From Schwartzia succinivorans DSM 10502 (GTDB lineage: Bacteria > Bacillota > Negativicutes > Selenomonadales > Selenomonadaceae), in NCBI RefSeq assembly GCF_900129225.1, contig NZ_FQUG01000015.1, positions 1-33,503 of the forward strand: a stretch of DNA of 33,503 nucleotides. The letters run 5' to 3'. Made by a program: the position numbers and the translations under genes. The stretch's first letter is position 1, and each line of letters starts with the position of its first letter. The notes under the pieces were generated by a model. That model was not told the DNA's origin. It did not search any database and was given only the letters and a program-made list of their open reading frames with translations. Positions 1-7,923 of this stretch are shown here, piece by piece.

Positions 1-158
1 ATAATTTTAACCTTTTTGCGTTCACACAAATCTCTCAAGATTTTTCCTACATCTTGTTTTAACTGGCGATAAATTGCCTGTCTACGATACTTTGGTGCAA
101 AAACAATATGATATTTGCAACGCCATTTGCTATGTGATAAACTTTTCACGTCGTTCAT
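1..158 (-). CDS. tnpA: IS200/IS605-family transposase TnpA, partial (N-terminal part)
   Basis: Reading from an ATG at 158 towards the left edge gives a start of the IS200 transposase family: HSKWRCKYHIVFAPKYRR (about residues 9-26), followed by QAIYRQLKQDVGKILRDLCE. This is the Y1 (HUH) single-strand transposase that excises and inserts the element as single-stranded DNA. Only about 52 residues are present; the HUH motif and the catalytic tyrosine would lie beyond position 1. The start is supported by AGGAGG 8 nt upstream. The gene is cut by the window edge, so whether it is intact cannot be judged. The family call is confident because the KYHIVFAPKYRR block is highly characteristic. Confidence 0.9.
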   Translation of the reverse strand, partial: MNDVKSLSHSKWRCKYHIVFAPKYRRQAIYRQLKQDVGKILRDLCERKKVKI

Positions 159-166
159 CGACAAAA

Positions 167-221
167 CCTCCTATACTTTTTCTCCGCGGTTGCCAGACCA
201 CGCAGATTGTAGCATAGGAGG
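167..221 (-). promoter_or_regulatory. Inverted repeat that can sequester the tnpA ribosome binding site
   Basis: On the minus strand CCTCCTAT (221-214) is complementary to ATAGGAGG (174-167), which contains the AGGAGG used to start tnpA at 158. In RNA the two would pair and hide the ribosome binding site. IS200 is known to limit transposase translation with such a structure; its presence here is read directly from the sequence, its function is inferred. Confidence 0.6.
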
Positions 222-247
222 TTTTTTACTAAAAGAAATTTTTACTT

Positions 248-268
248 ACCACCAGCATAGCTGGTGGT
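248..268. repeat. IS end hairpin
   Basis: Perfect 9-bp inverted repeat with an ATA loop (ACCACCAGC-ATA-GCTGGTGGT). Its position about 90 bp upstream of tnpA fits the subterminal hairpin of an IS200/IS605 left end, which the transposase binds on single-stranded DNA. Confidence 0.75.
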
Positions 269-304
269 TTAATATCGCCTATTCGGCTACCAATAATGCG
301 TTAT

Positions 305-327
305 AACAGAGCTGTTTCAGCTCTGTT
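305..327. repeat. Perfect 10-bp hairpin between the IS end and nfo
   Basis: AACAGAGCTG-TTT-CAGCTCTGTT. It has no T-run and lies just outside the IS end; it could be an old terminator for genes to the left or another part of the mobile element end. Confidence 0.5.
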
Positions 328-345
328 GAAACGCTGACAAAGGAA

Positions 346-364
346 GTTTTGCCACTGGCAAAAC
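346..364. repeat. 8-bp hairpin overlapping the nfo promoter region
   Basis: GTTTTGCC-ACT-GGCAAAAC. Its right arm contains the TGGCAA proposed as the -35 element of nfo. No terminator-like T-run follows. Confidence 0.4.
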
Positions 365-384
365 CAGAACGAATGCGTTATAAT
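356..384 (+). promoter_or_regulatory. Putative promoter of nfo
   Basis: TGGCAA (356-361), a 17-nt spacer, then a perfect TATAAT (379-384), about 34 nt before the nfo start. The -10 is consensus, the -35 matches 4 of 6 bases. Confidence 0.5.
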
Positions 385-417
385 AATACAACTAAGTAAT
401 GGAGGAGATATAGAAGT

Positions 418-1266
418 ATGAAGGAACAGCTCAGAATCGGATGCCATCTTTCGTCATCTGCAGGCTATCTTGCTATGGGCGAGGAAGCCGTTTCAATCGG
501 AGCGGATACCTTTGCCTTTTTCACGCGCAATCCGCGCGGTGGAAAAGCAAAAGAGCTGAACCATAAGGATATAGAGGATTTTCTTGCCTTCGCTAAAAAG
601 CACCGCATAGCGAAGCTGGTCGCCCATGCGCCATACACACTTAATCCCTGCGCAGCAAAGGACACACTTCGTACCTTTGCCCGTGAGACGATGGCAGACG
701 ACCTTAAGCGTCTTGAAACAACACCGGGAAATTTTTACAACTTTCATCCGGGGAGTCATGTCGGTCAGGGCGTTCAGACAGGTATTGAGCTTTGTGCAGC
801 CCTTTTGAATTTCGTGTTAAAGCCCAGCCAGCATACAACCGTCCTTATTGAGACCATGTCAGGAAAAGGAACAGAGATTGGACGAACCTTTCAGGAAATA
901 GCTGCTATTCTGGAGCGCGTGGAGCTTCAGGACCATGTAGGTGTATGTCTTGATACCTGCCACATATGGGACGGAGGCTACGATATTGTAGCCCATCTCG
1001 ACGATGTGATAGCGGAATTCGATGATATCATAGGTCTTGACCGTCTGAAGGCGATTCATCTTAACGACAGCATGAATCCCCGTTCCAGTCACAAGGACAG
1101 GCATGCCCGTATCGGCGAGGGAGTTATCGGACTTGACGCGCTGACAGCAGTCATCAATCACCCTGTACTCTGCCGTCTGCCATTCATTCTCGAAACCCCA
1201 AATGACAATGACGGCTATGCGAAGGAGATTTCCCTTCTTAGAAAACGTTGGAATCCACAGGATTAA
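418..1266 (+). CDS. nfo: Deoxyribonuclease IV (AP endonuclease, Nfo/EndoIV)
   Basis: Zinc-dependent apurinic/apyrimidinic endonuclease of base excision repair; it cuts 5' of abasic sites in the cytoplasm. The 282-residue length is normal. The residues expected as metal ligands of the trinuclear zinc site are all visible: H70 (VAHAPY), H110 (FHPGSH), E145 (IETMSG), D179 and H182 (CLDTCH), H214 (IHLND), D227 and H229 ([10 protein letters not shown]) and E259 (ILETP). The start ATG has GGAGGA 11 nt upstream. It is the first plus-strand gene and stands alone, followed by a shared bidirectional terminator. Family assignment is secure. Confidence 0.96.
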   Translation: MKEQLRIGCHLSSSAGYLAMGEEAVSIGADTFAFFTRNPRGGKAKELNHKDIEDFLAFAKKHRIAKLVAHAPYTLNPCAAKDTLRTFARETMADDLKRLETTPGNFYNFHPGSHVGQGVQTGIELCAALLNFVLKPSQHTTVLIETMSGKGTEIGRTFQEIAAILERVELQDHVGVCLDTCHIWDGGYDIVAHLDDVIAEFDDIIGLDRLKAIHLNDSMNPRSSHKDRHARIGEGVIGLDALTAVINHPVLCRLPFILETPNDNDGYAKEISLLRKRWNPQD

Positions 1267-1278
1267 TCAAAAAGCAAA

Positions 1279-1308
1279 AATGGCATCGGCGCCAAAGCCG
1301 ATGCCATT
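1279..1308. terminator. Bidirectional terminator between nfo and the 89-residue gene
   Basis: Perfect 12-bp stem AATGGCATCGGC / GCCGATGCCATT with a 6-nt loop, T-rich on the plus side (TATTTTATT) and preceded by AAAAGCAAAAA, which becomes a T-run on the minus strand. It lies between two convergent genes. Confidence 0.85.
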
Positions 1309-1312
1309 TATT

Positions 1313-1582
1313 TTATTCTGTCTGTTCTGCCTGTTCCGCCTGAGCCGCCATCTGTTTCATGGCTTCCTCTGCGCCGAATTTAATTCCGTCACGCATGCCT
1401 CTGTCATAGCAGTCATTTGCCGCCTGTGTAAGATACTCTGTAACAGCGTGAAGTGATGCTTCGATTTCCTGGTCAGTCATCTTGTCCGATGCCATCTTGC
1501 ACAGCATCCTTAATCCTTCCATTGCCTCGTCGCGGGTTTTCATAGTTTCCGGCTTTAACATCATTTCCAAATTGAGTTCCAT
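1313..1582 (-). CDS. Small acidic protein of unknown function
   Basis: 89 residues; I do not recognise the family. GGAGGA precedes the ATG by 7 nt, so translation is plausible. The protein is mostly predicted helix, has no membrane segment or signal peptide, and is rich in Met, Glu, Ala and Gln; the tail (AAQAEQAEQTE) is repetitive. The middle carries YDRGMRDGIKFGAEEAMKQM. It follows the nitroreductase on the same strand with a 31-nt gap and is closed by the shared terminator, so the two are probably co-transcribed. Function unknown. Confidence 0.7.
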   Translation of the reverse strand: MELNLEMMLKPETMKTRDEAMEGLRMLCKMASDKMTDQEIEASLHAVTEYLTQAANDCYDRGMRDGIKFGAEEAMKQMAAQAEQAEQTE

Positions 1583-1613
1583 TCTTTTTCCTCCAAAATT
1601 TATTTGTTTATTA

Positions 1614-2111
1614 TTATTTTACATAGTGAATCCTTGATACATCATAGCGGTCTTCCAGCGGACGTCTTTTCTCAGGATATCCGAATGGAATTATAGTAAA
1701 AGGAATAAGCTCATCCTTCATTTTAAGCGCATCCCTCACATGCTCCATATTTTCCTTTATCGGACTCACGCCAATCATCACGCCGCCAAGTCCCAGTGCC
1801 TCAAGCTCCAGAAGAATATTTTCCGACGCGATTGCCATATCTATGTCCCGGAATTCCGGGGCGATTATTCCATCACGCCTGGACGCGAGAACAAAAGCGG
1901 CCTGCGCGTTTTTCACGCACATGCTGTAGGGTGTCGCCTCGGAAAGCTTTTGCAGGCAGTCCTTATTCGTTACTACGAAAAATTCCCAGGGCTGCTGGTT
2001 CTTTGCCGATGGTGCCGCCATCGCCGCGCGTAAAAGCCGCTCTATCTGTTCCTCTGACGGCATCTCTTCAGTAAATTTTCTAACGCTGTTTCTCGAAAAA
2101 ATTGCATCCAT
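1614..2111 (-). CDS. Nitroreductase family FMN protein
   Basis: 165 residues, the short form of the nitroreductase fold; such enzymes bind FMN and use NAD(P)H to reduce nitro compounds, quinones or enones. The N-terminal RNSVRKF (8-14), the APSAKNQQPWEFFVV segment (about 33-47) and the GLGGVMIGV region (about 107-115) are the typical FMN-binding parts. Substrate cannot be told from sequence. The start is ATG 2111 with AAGGCAGGG upstream. It lies just after the terminator of the symporter gene, so it likely has its own promoter or is read with the 89-residue gene. Confidence 0.88.
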   Translation of the reverse strand: MDAIFSRNSVRKFTEEMPSEEQIERLLRAAMAAPSAKNQQPWEFFVVTNKDCLQKLSEATPYSMCVKNAQAAFVLASRRDGIIAPEFRDIDMAIASENILLELEALGLGGVMIGVSPIKENMEHVRDALKMKDELIPFTIIPFGYPEKRRPLEDRYDVSRIHYVK

Positions 2112-2168
2112 CAGATATCCCTGCCTTTCTTATTCTCCGCACTCTATTTTACCAAAGAGCAGATAAAA

Positions 2169-2198
2169 AAAGAACCCTGCTTTAATGCAGGATTCTTT
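2169..2198 (-). terminator. Terminator of the symporter/5-oxoproline operon
   Basis: 12-bp stem with one mismatch (AAAGAATCCTGC / GCAGGGTTCTTT read on the minus strand), 6-nt loop, followed by TTTTTATC. It closes the long operon that begins at 8763. Confidence 0.85.
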
Positions 2199-2219
2199 TC
2201 TTCATAAACCTATTCAGCT

Positions 2220-3668
2220 TCAGATTCTCTGATGCGCAGCTTCAATTTCATCAGTTTCTGCGCAGTAATCTACGTCCTCACCGTTTTTCTCACGGACAAC
2301 GACTGCCTCCTGATACTCGAAGCATTCTTTCGCAATATCATTGCTGAGCCAGAGCAGGCAGATGAGGTTCGGAATAGCCATGAGACCGTTCATCGTATCG
2401 GAGAAGTTCCATACGACCTCAAGTGTCGTCGTAGCGCCGATGAACGTGATGAGACCGAAGATAACACGATAGCTCATAATAACCTTACGGTTCTTGATAA
2501 GATATTCAAGTGCTTTTTCACCGTAGTATTCCCAACCAAGAATCGTCGAGAAAGCAAACAGTGAAAGCGCGATGGAAACGATAAGCTTTGCATAATCGCC
2601 AAAAACGCTGCTGAAAGCAAGAATCGTAAGCTGTGCACCCGATACCAGTTTGCCGGTCGCGGGGTCTACGGTGCCGAGTACTCCTGTGGATGCAATAACA
2701 AGACCTGTGAGCATGCAGACAATCATCGTGTCAAAGAAGGTTCCTGTCATGTTTACATAGCCCTGACGGGATGCATGGTCCGTACGTGCTGCGGCTGCCG
2801 CAATCGGAGCAGAGCCAAGGCCTGCCTCGTTGGAGAATACACCACGGGCAACACCCCAGCGCATGGAGGTCAGCATGGAAGCTATAATAGAACCGCCAAC
2901 GCCGCCTGCAACCGCATCAAAGGAGAATGCCATGCGGAACATTTCAGCAACACCTGCAGGAATAGCAGAGATATTAACAATGATAACGACCATTGCTGCG
3001 ATGAAGTAAAATACTGCCATCGTAGGAACGATAACACTGGATACCTTGCCAATGCTGTGAATACCACGGACAAGGATTGAAACGGATGCCACCATGATGA
3101 CAGCGCCTGCCACCCAGGTCGGAATCCCGTAGCTTGACGAAAGTGCCGAAGCAATGGAATTAGCCTGCGTCATATTACCAATGCCGAAAGAGGAAAGAAC
3201 AACAAAGATTGCAAACAGCGCTGCCATCGTGCTTCCGATGAACTTGTTGCTGATACCGTGCTTCATTGCATACATCGGACCACCGGCCATTTCACCAACG
3301 CTGTTCGTCTCGCGGTATTTGACGGCGAGAACAGATTCACCGTATTTAGTGGAAAGACCGAACGCCGCGCTTATCCACATCCACACCAGAGCACCCGGTC
3401 CACCGAGTACCATAGCGGTAGATACACCGACGATATTACCTGTTCCCACTGTAGCGGAAAGTGCCGTCATAAGGGACTGGAACGGGGAAATATCTCCCTC
3501 ATGTTTGTTTTTCTGACGGAAAATCATCTGAACTGCATAACCGAGATTTCTCCATGGAAGGAATTTCAACCGAATTGTTAAAAATATACCGGTTCCAACG
3601 AGCAGAGCCAGCATAACCGGTCCCCACACAAAATTGTTAACATCCGCGAGTAGCTTTGATACATCCAT
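2220..3668 (-). CDS. alsT: Alanine/glycine:cation symporter (AGCS family)
   Basis: Sodium-coupled amino acid uptake protein of the inner membrane, AGCS family (AlsT, DagA, AgcS). About 482 residues with 10-11 hydrophobic segments. Family hallmarks are visible: FVWGP near the N terminus, SALSATVGTGNIVGVSTA (a substrate/Na+ site region), GGPGALVWMW, GGPMYA, and RGVFSNEAGLGSAPIAAA. The start at 3668 is preferred over the upstream ATG at 3686 because AAAGGGG lies inside that extension, 9 nt ahead of the ATG at 3668. It is the last gene of the 5-oxoproline operon, 55 nt after pxpA. Family members carry L- or D-alanine or glycine; D-alanine would fit the D-amino-acid transaminase in the same operon, but this is inference. 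Confidence 0.93.
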   Translation of the reverse strand: MDVSKLLADVNNFVWGPVMLALLVGTGIFLTIRLKFLPWRNLGYAVQMIFRQKNKHEGDISPFQSLMTALSATVGTGNIVGVSTAMVLGGPGALVWMWISAAFGLSTKYGESVLAVKYRETNSVGEMAGGPMYAMKHGISNKFIGSTMAALFAIFVVLSSFGIGNMTQANSIASALSSSYGIPTWVAGAVIMVASVSILVRGIHSIGKVSSVIVPTMAVFYFIAAMVVIIVNISAIPAGVAEMFRMAFSFDAVAGGVGGSIIASMLTSMRWGVARGVFSNEAGLGSAPIAAAAARTDHASRQGYVNMTGTFFDTMIVCMLTGLVIASTGVLGTVDPATGKLVSGAQLTILAFSSVFGDYAKLIVSIALSLFAFSTILGWEYYGEKALEYLIKNRKVIMSYRVIFGLITFIGATTTLEVVWNFSDTMNGLMAIPNLICLLWLSNDIAKECFEYQEAVVVREKNGEDVDYCAETDEIEAAHQRI

Positions 3669-3723
3669 TTTAAAGACCCCTTTCACATACTATATAGCCT
3701 CTCCCATAACCCGACTGTTTTCG

Positions 3724-4494
3724 TCAAGCAATCACCTCCCTTAAGGAGACGATGCTTATACCGTTTTCCTTTAGTGCCTGACTTATTTTTTTTGCAAAAA
3801 CAAGAGCCTTCATGGAATCTCCGTGCAGGCATACGCTGTCTGCCTGTACCTCGATTTCTTTTCCCGTGACAGCTTTCACTGTATGGTTCTTAACCATCGA
3901 AATGACACGGGCGATGGCCTCGTCTTCATCTGTAATCATGGCGCCAGGCTTCGAACGCGCTACCAGAGAGCCGTCCTCCTCGTATGCGCGGTCAGCAAAT
4001 ACCTCGCTGGCGCCGCGGAGACCGACATCCTTTGCAGCTGCAAGAAGCTTCGAGCCTGAGCCTCCCATCAGGATGAGCGATGGATCCACTGCCTTAACAG
4101 CCTTGCAGATAACCTCGGCCATTGCCTCATCCTTTCCTGCCATGTTGTACATGGCTCCGTGGGGCTTGACATGCTGCAGCTTAATCCCCTCGGCCTCGCA
4201 GAAGGTCTTAAGCGCTCCGACCTGGTACATAACCATGGACCGAAGCTCAGCAGGACTTGTCTGAAGCTGCCGCCTTCCAAAGCCCACAAGGTCGGGAAAT
4301 CCCGGATGTGCTCCTATGGCAACACCTTTATCTTTGCAAAGAGTTACTGTTTTCTCCATAACCAGAGGGTCGCCTGCATGAAATCCGCAGGCAGCGTTTG
4401 CCGAGGAAATATATTCGGCGATGTCTCCATCCATACCGCAGGTATAATTTCCAAAGCTTTCGCCCATGTCACAGTTCAAATCAACCTTATCCAT
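3724..4494 (-). CDS. pxpA: 5-oxoprolinase subunit PxpA (LamB/YcsF family)
   Basis: One of three subunits of the bacterial ATP-dependent 5-oxoprolinase, which opens 5-oxo-L-proline (pyroglutamate) to glutamate. The N-terminal VDLNCDMGESFG (residues 3-14), the ANAACGFHAGDP block, HPGFPDL..FGRRQ and HVKPHGAMYN are typical of the family; 256 residues is normal. A GTG at 4503 is in frame, but AGGAGG directly touches it and sits 7 nt before the ATG at 4494, so the ATG is chosen. It is separated from pxpB/pxpC by a D-glutamate cyclase-like gene, which is unusual because pxpB-pxpC-pxpA commonly lie together. Confidence 0.94.
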   Translation of the reverse strand: MDKVDLNCDMGESFGNYTCGMDGDIAEYISSANAACGFHAGDPLVMEKTVTLCKDKGVAIGAHPGFPDLVGFGRRQLQTSPAELRSMVMYQVGALKTFCEAEGIKLQHVKPHGAMYNMAGKDEAMAEVICKAVKAVDPSLILMGGSGSKLLAAAKDVGLRGASEVFADRAYEEDGSLVARSKPGAMITDEDEAIARVISMVKNHTVKAVTGKEIEVQADSVCLHGDSMKALVFAKKISQALKENGISIVSLREVIA

Positions 4495-4512
4495 TCGCTT
4501 CACCTCCTGCCC

Positions 4513-5298
4513 TTAGTATTTAAGATTAACATTCTTTACATCCGTTATGAGCATGTGTCCCGGCGCGTGTGTAATTACGAATTCGGGCTTTGATTCCATT
4601 ATGACGTTCTGCGGTGTTACTCCGCAGGGCCAGAACACAGGAACCTCTCCGTCCTTTATGGTAACCATATCGCCGTAATCCGGATGCTGCAAATCATTTA
4701 TCCCGATTGCCTCAGGTGTGCCGATATGAACAGGCGCTCCGTGTACTCTCGGCATCTGCCCCGTAATAAGCACAGCCTTTGGAACGAGTTCATGAGGAAT
4801 CGGACGCATGGAAACAACCATATTCCCCTTGAAAATCCCTGCAGGCACGCATGGGATGCTTGTACGATACATAGGAACATTGCAGCCTTCCTCTATCTGA
4901 CGTACAGGAACATCCGCTGCCAAAAGGTCGCTCTCAAAGGAGAAGCTGCAGCCTATAAGAAAGCTGACGAAATCATCTCTCCAAAGTTCCGAGACATCCG
5001 TATATTCTCCTGCGAGTTCGCCTTTTTTATAGACGCGGTATTTCGGAAAATCCTTCGCAATATCCACGTCCTCTGCTATCTGATGAAGCTTTCTGGAACC
5101 TGTGTCGCTGACCTCAAGAATAGGACAGGGCTTCGGGTTGCGCTGTGCAAAAAGAAGAAAATCATAAGCATTTTCCCTCGGAATCGTTACGAGGTTTGCC
5201 TGTGCATACCCTCTGCACATTCCTGAGGTCTGTGATGTGATTTCTCCTTTTCGTATGAGTCTGCGCACCTCCGCAGGTGTCATTGCTCCATAATCCAT
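4513..5298 (-). CDS. D-glutamate cyclase-like protein, DUF1445 family (putative hydro-lyase)
   Basis: 261 residues. The family pattern is clear: TSGMCRGYAQANL (24-36), FAQRNPKPCPILEV (50-63), GCSFSFE (116-122), EEGCNVPMYRT (136-146), HGAPVHIG (186-193), VFWPCGVTPQ (221-230) and HAPGHM (244-249). This family, often annotated as putative hydro-lyase, corresponds to the N-terminal half of human mitochondrial DGLUCY, which interconverts D-glutamate and 5-oxo-D-proline. The start ATG 5298 has GAGGG about 9 nt upstream. It lies between pxpC (30-nt gap) and pxpA (18-nt gap), so its product is tied to 5-oxoproline metabolism. The partner half is encoded at 7924-8763. No catalytic residue can be named with certainty. 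Confidence 0.9.
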   Translation of the reverse strand: MDYGAMTPAEVRRLIRKGEITSQTSGMCRGYAQANLVTIPRENAYDFLLFAQRNPKPCPILEVSDTGSRKLHQIAEDVDIAKDFPKYRVYKKGELAGEYTDVSELWRDDFVSFLIGCSFSFESDLLAADVPVRQIEEGCNVPMYRTSIPCVPAGIFKGNMVVSMRPIPHELVPKAVLITGQMPRVHGAPVHIGTPEAIGINDLQHPDYGDMVTIKDGEVPVFWPCGVTPQNVIMESKPEFVITHAPGHMLITDVKNVNLKY

Positions 5299-5328
5299 GT
5301 GATATACCCTCTTTTCTTCCAGCCGGAT

Positions 5329-6279
5329 TCATCCAAAGATACTTTTCAAACCCTGCAGCAGCCTCTCGGTAAAGGATGGCGGTCTGTGGAGTGTCTGAGC
5401 CTCCTCAGCCGTAATCTTCTCAAATCTCACCTTATCTCCGGGACGAGCCTGAGCAAGCTTTGGAAGGTCAAGTGAAAGCACTGTTGCAATCTTTGCATAT
5501 CCTCCGGTGGTCTGATGGTCAGCCATCAGTACTATTGGATTTCCGGCTGCCGTTACCTGAATCGAACCAAACACGATACCGTCAGAAACAATATCCGTGC
5601 CCGATTTGCTTTCAATCGTCAGCCCTGCCAGACGAAGACCCATGCGGTCGCTGTCCGGAGTTATTTCATAATCTGAGTTCAAAAAATCATGCCAGCCTTT
5701 TTCTGTAAAGGCATCATCCTGAGGACCCGGGATAACACGAACCTTTATGTTAGAGGTATATGTAACAGGCTCAAGCTCTTTCCCTTCCGCCAGAAGCTTT
5801 GAGAATGTCTTCTCATCAGGCTCGATAACTTCAAGGATATCATCCTTCTTTAACGGGCGTCCCTCAAGACCTCCGATATGACACTTCATATCTGTGGAAC
5901 GGCTGCCCATTACCTCGGGCACCTGAATGCCTCCGTAAAAAGCAAGATACCCTCTGCAGCCGCTCATGGCTGCTCCTATCTTAAGCACCTGTCCGGGGCA
6001 AGCTCCGACTCTCTTGTAGCGGGGTACAGGAATGTCATCAAGAGTTGCCTTCATGTCAGCTCCCGTCAGCGCAAAAATCATACGGGACTGAAACTCCAGC
6101 GATACACCCAGCATCGTCATTTCAAGAACAGCAGCTCCGCCTCCGGCAAGCTCTACTGCTGCTTCATAGGCATCTGTGTCCATGACTCCGCAGGGCCGTA
6201 TTCCGCTGCTCTGATATCCGAAGCGGCCTCTGTCCTGAATTGTCGTAAGTCCACCGGGTGACAATATACGAATGCTCAT
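5329..6279 (-). CDS. pxpC: 5-oxoprolinase subunit PxpC (biotin-dependent carboxyltransferase family, KipA-like)
   Basis: 316 residues, family AHS2 (allophanate hydrolase subunit 2-like). Together with PxpB it activates 5-oxoproline using ATP before PxpA completes ring opening. Visible hallmarks are GGLTTIQDRGRFGYQSSGI (near the start), GVMD, FALTGADMKATLDD, GYLAFYGGIQVPEVMGSRST, GPQDDAFTEKG and SDRMGLRL..GTDIVSDGIVFGSIQV, plus QTTGGYAKIATV near the end. The ATG at 6279 overlaps the pxpB stop by 4 nt (ATGA) with GGAGG 7 nt upstream, so it is preferred to the in-frame GTG at 6285. The two subunits are translationally coupled. Confidence 0.94.
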   Translation of the reverse strand: MSIRILSPGGLTTIQDRGRFGYQSSGIRPCGVMDTDAYEAAVELAGGGAAVLEMTMLGVSLEFQSRMIFALTGADMKATLDDIPVPRYKRVGACPGQVLKIGAAMSGCRGYLAFYGGIQVPEVMGSRSTDMKCHIGGLEGRPLKKDDILEVIEPDEKTFSKLLAEGKELEPVTYTSNIKVRVIPGPQDDAFTEKGWHDFLNSDYEITPDSDRMGLRLAGLTIESKSGTDIVSDGIVFGSIQVTAAGNPIVLMADHQTTGGYAKIATVLSLDLPKLAQARPGDKVRFEKITAEEAQTLHRPPSFTERLLQGLKSIFG

Positions 6280-6971
6280 GCCCACGCCTCCGGATGCTCA
6301 CGAATCTCATCGTACTCGTCTTCCCCGATAGGTACGAAACGGATGTAATCTCCTGCCTTGCACAGAATCGGTTCCTCACGGTTCGGGTTGTAAAATTCGA
6401 TAGGCGTCGAGCCTATAATTCTCCACCCTCCGGGAGAAGCAATCGGATATACACCTGTCTGATTGCCACCGATAGCCACCGAGCCGGCAGGGATAGAAAG
6501 CCGCGGCGTCTTGAGACGCGGTGCGGCAATCCTTTCATCCAGTCCGCCAAGGTAGGCAAAGCCCGGAAGGAATCCCAGCATGTAGACACGGTAATCTGTT
6601 CCTGAGTGAATTTTTACAATCTCCTCACGGGACAGCCCAGTTACCTTCTCCATATCAATAAGGTCTTCCCCATATTTCCCTCCGTAGCAGCAGGGAATGC
6701 GAAGTATCCTCTTTTCCTTTTTCTCCTCAGCCGATGAAGTCAAATCAAGCTTTTCAATACCCTCACGCAAAGCCCTCATTGAAGTGCGCTTCGGGTCAAA
6801 CAAAATCAGGAGGGATCTGAAGGTCGGAATCATCTCCTCAACACCTTCAAACTGATGCTTCCGAATCTTCCCTGCCAAAGCATTAACCGCGTCGTTTACA
6901 GCTTCGTCGATATATTCTCCGAAATCCACAACAAGCGCCCGGTCTCCCTCCGGCATGATTCTCATTTCCAT
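6276..6971 (-). CDS. pxpB: 5-oxoprolinase subunit PxpB (KipI/allophanate hydrolase subunit 1 family)
   Basis: 231 residues, family AHS1 (cyclophilin-like fold). The family's characteristic stretches are present: GDRALVVDFG (9-18), IPTFRSLLILFDP (49-61), IPCCYGGKYGEDL, HSGTDYRVYMLGFLPGFAYLGGL in the middle, and GSVAIGGNQTGVYPIASPGGWRIIG. It acts with PxpC and PxpA as ATP-dependent 5-oxoprolinase. In Bacillus the homologous pair KipI/KipA was first seen as a sporulation kinase inhibitor, now understood as part of this enzyme. It is 41 nt after the aminotransferase gene and overlaps pxpC by 4 nt. Confidence 0.94.
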   Translation of the reverse strand: MEMRIMPEGDRALVVDFGEYIDEAVNDAVNALAGKIRKHQFEGVEEMIPTFRSLLILFDPKRTSMRALREGIEKLDLTSSAEEKKEKRILRIPCCYGGKYGEDLIDMEKVTGLSREEIVKIHSGTDYRVYMLGFLPGFAYLGGLDERIAAPRLKTPRLSIPAGSVAIGGNQTGVYPIASPGGWRIIGSTPIEFYNPNREEPILCKAGDYIRFVPIGEDEYDEIREHPEAWA

Positions 6972-7012
6972 TACTTCCGCCCCCGATTCATTCCCTTGAA
7001 AGTCTGCATCTC

Positions 7013-7879
7013 TCAGGACTCAGCTTTCTCAGAAACAGGTTTATTGGTGGCTTCAAGGAATTCATCAACAACAGCCTTGCGAATCTTTTCATAAAGCTCA
7101 GGAGCCTTGCCTCCAACCGGTTTTCCATCTACATGGTCAACACGCAGGCAGAAGTTCGAGGAGCTGGTTACGAGAATCTCGTCTGCTTCCATGAGATCCT
7201 TCAGATAATACGGTGTCTCGCTTACCGCGATGCCGAGCTCCTTGCATTTGCGGATGAGGTGTGCTCTTGCAATACCCGGAAGAATCATGTTATCCGTCGG
7301 TGCAGTGAAGAGCTTGCCGTCCTTCAGAATGTGGCAGTTGCTGTGTGCACACTCTGTAACGCGTCCGCCATGACGATAGAAGATTGTCTCCTTGCAGCCT
7401 GCTCTCTTTGCATGCTCTGCAGCAAGAACAGACGGCAGAAGGTTCAGAGTCTTGACATGGCAGTATAGGAAACGTTTATCTTCTTCCGTAATTACCTGAA
7501 TCGGCTCAGTACCGTCAGAAACAGTTGCCGGGACAAGCATAACCCAGAGGTTGCCCGGGCCTTCCGTGAAAGCGTGGTTGCGGATACCCGTGCCGCGCGT
7601 TACCTGATAATACACGAACAAATCTCCCGTATCCACCATAAGAACCAGCTTCTGGAGAAGCTCCTTCAGCTCATCCTTAGTGACCGGCATAACAATATCC
7701 ATCAGAGCAGCGCTGTTAAAGAAACGGTCAACATGCTCATCAAGAGCGAAGATATTGTAATTGCGGCTCGGGCCTGCATCATACACACCATCACCAAACC
7801 AATGAACACGGTCGTTCATTGGGATTGTCATGCTCTCAAGTTCACCGATTTTTCCGTTGTAGTATCCAAGGTTTTTCAT
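7013..7879 (-). CDS. dat: D-amino-acid aminotransferase (class IV PLP enzyme)
   Basis: 288 residues, fold-type IV PLP enzyme. The lysine that would bind PLP is K143 in HVKTLNLLPS, aligned with the DIKSLNLL segment of Bacillus D-amino-acid transaminase. TRGTGIRNHAF (94-104) contains R100-x-H102, the R-x-H pair that binds the substrate carboxylate in D-specific enzymes and helps separate them from branched-chain aminotransferases. The expected reaction is D-alanine + 2-oxoglutarate to pyruvate + D-glutamate, reversible, in the cytoplasm. GGAGG lies about 12 nt before the ATG. It is sandwiched between the two D-glutamate cyclase halves in one operon, which strongly supports D-glutamate as its product or substrate. 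A branched-chain specificity is the main alternative. Confidence 0.87.
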   Translation of the reverse strand: MKNLGYYNGKIGELESMTIPMNDRVHWFGDGVYDAGPSRNYNIFALDEHVDRFFNSAALMDIVMPVTKDELKELLQKLVLMVDTGDLFVYYQVTRGTGIRNHAFTEGPGNLWVMLVPATVSDGTEPIQVITEEDKRFLYCHVKTLNLLPSVLAAEHAKRAGCKETIFYRHGGRVTECAHSNCHILKDGKLFTAPTDNMILPGIARAHLIRKCKELGIAVSETPYYLKDLMEADEILVTSSSNFCLRVDHVDGKPVGGKAPELYEKIRKAVVDEFLEATNKPVSEKAES

Positions 7880-7923
7880 TATATAATGCCTCCAGGTTTG
7901 TTTTGAATTTTGAATTTTGTTTG

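Larger units (their letters stand above)
1..290 (-). mobile_element. IS200/IS605-type insertion sequence, left-end portion
   Basis: The element comprises the 5' part of tnpA plus its upstream non-coding end. The end contains a subterminal perfect hairpin at 248-268 (9-bp stem ACCACCAGC / GCTGGTGGT, 3-nt loop), as expected for the ends recognised by Y1 transposases, and a second inverted repeat around the tnpA ribosome binding site. These elements have no terminal inverted repeats and make no target duplication, so the exact outer boundary, placed near 280-300, is an estimate. Confidence 0.75.
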
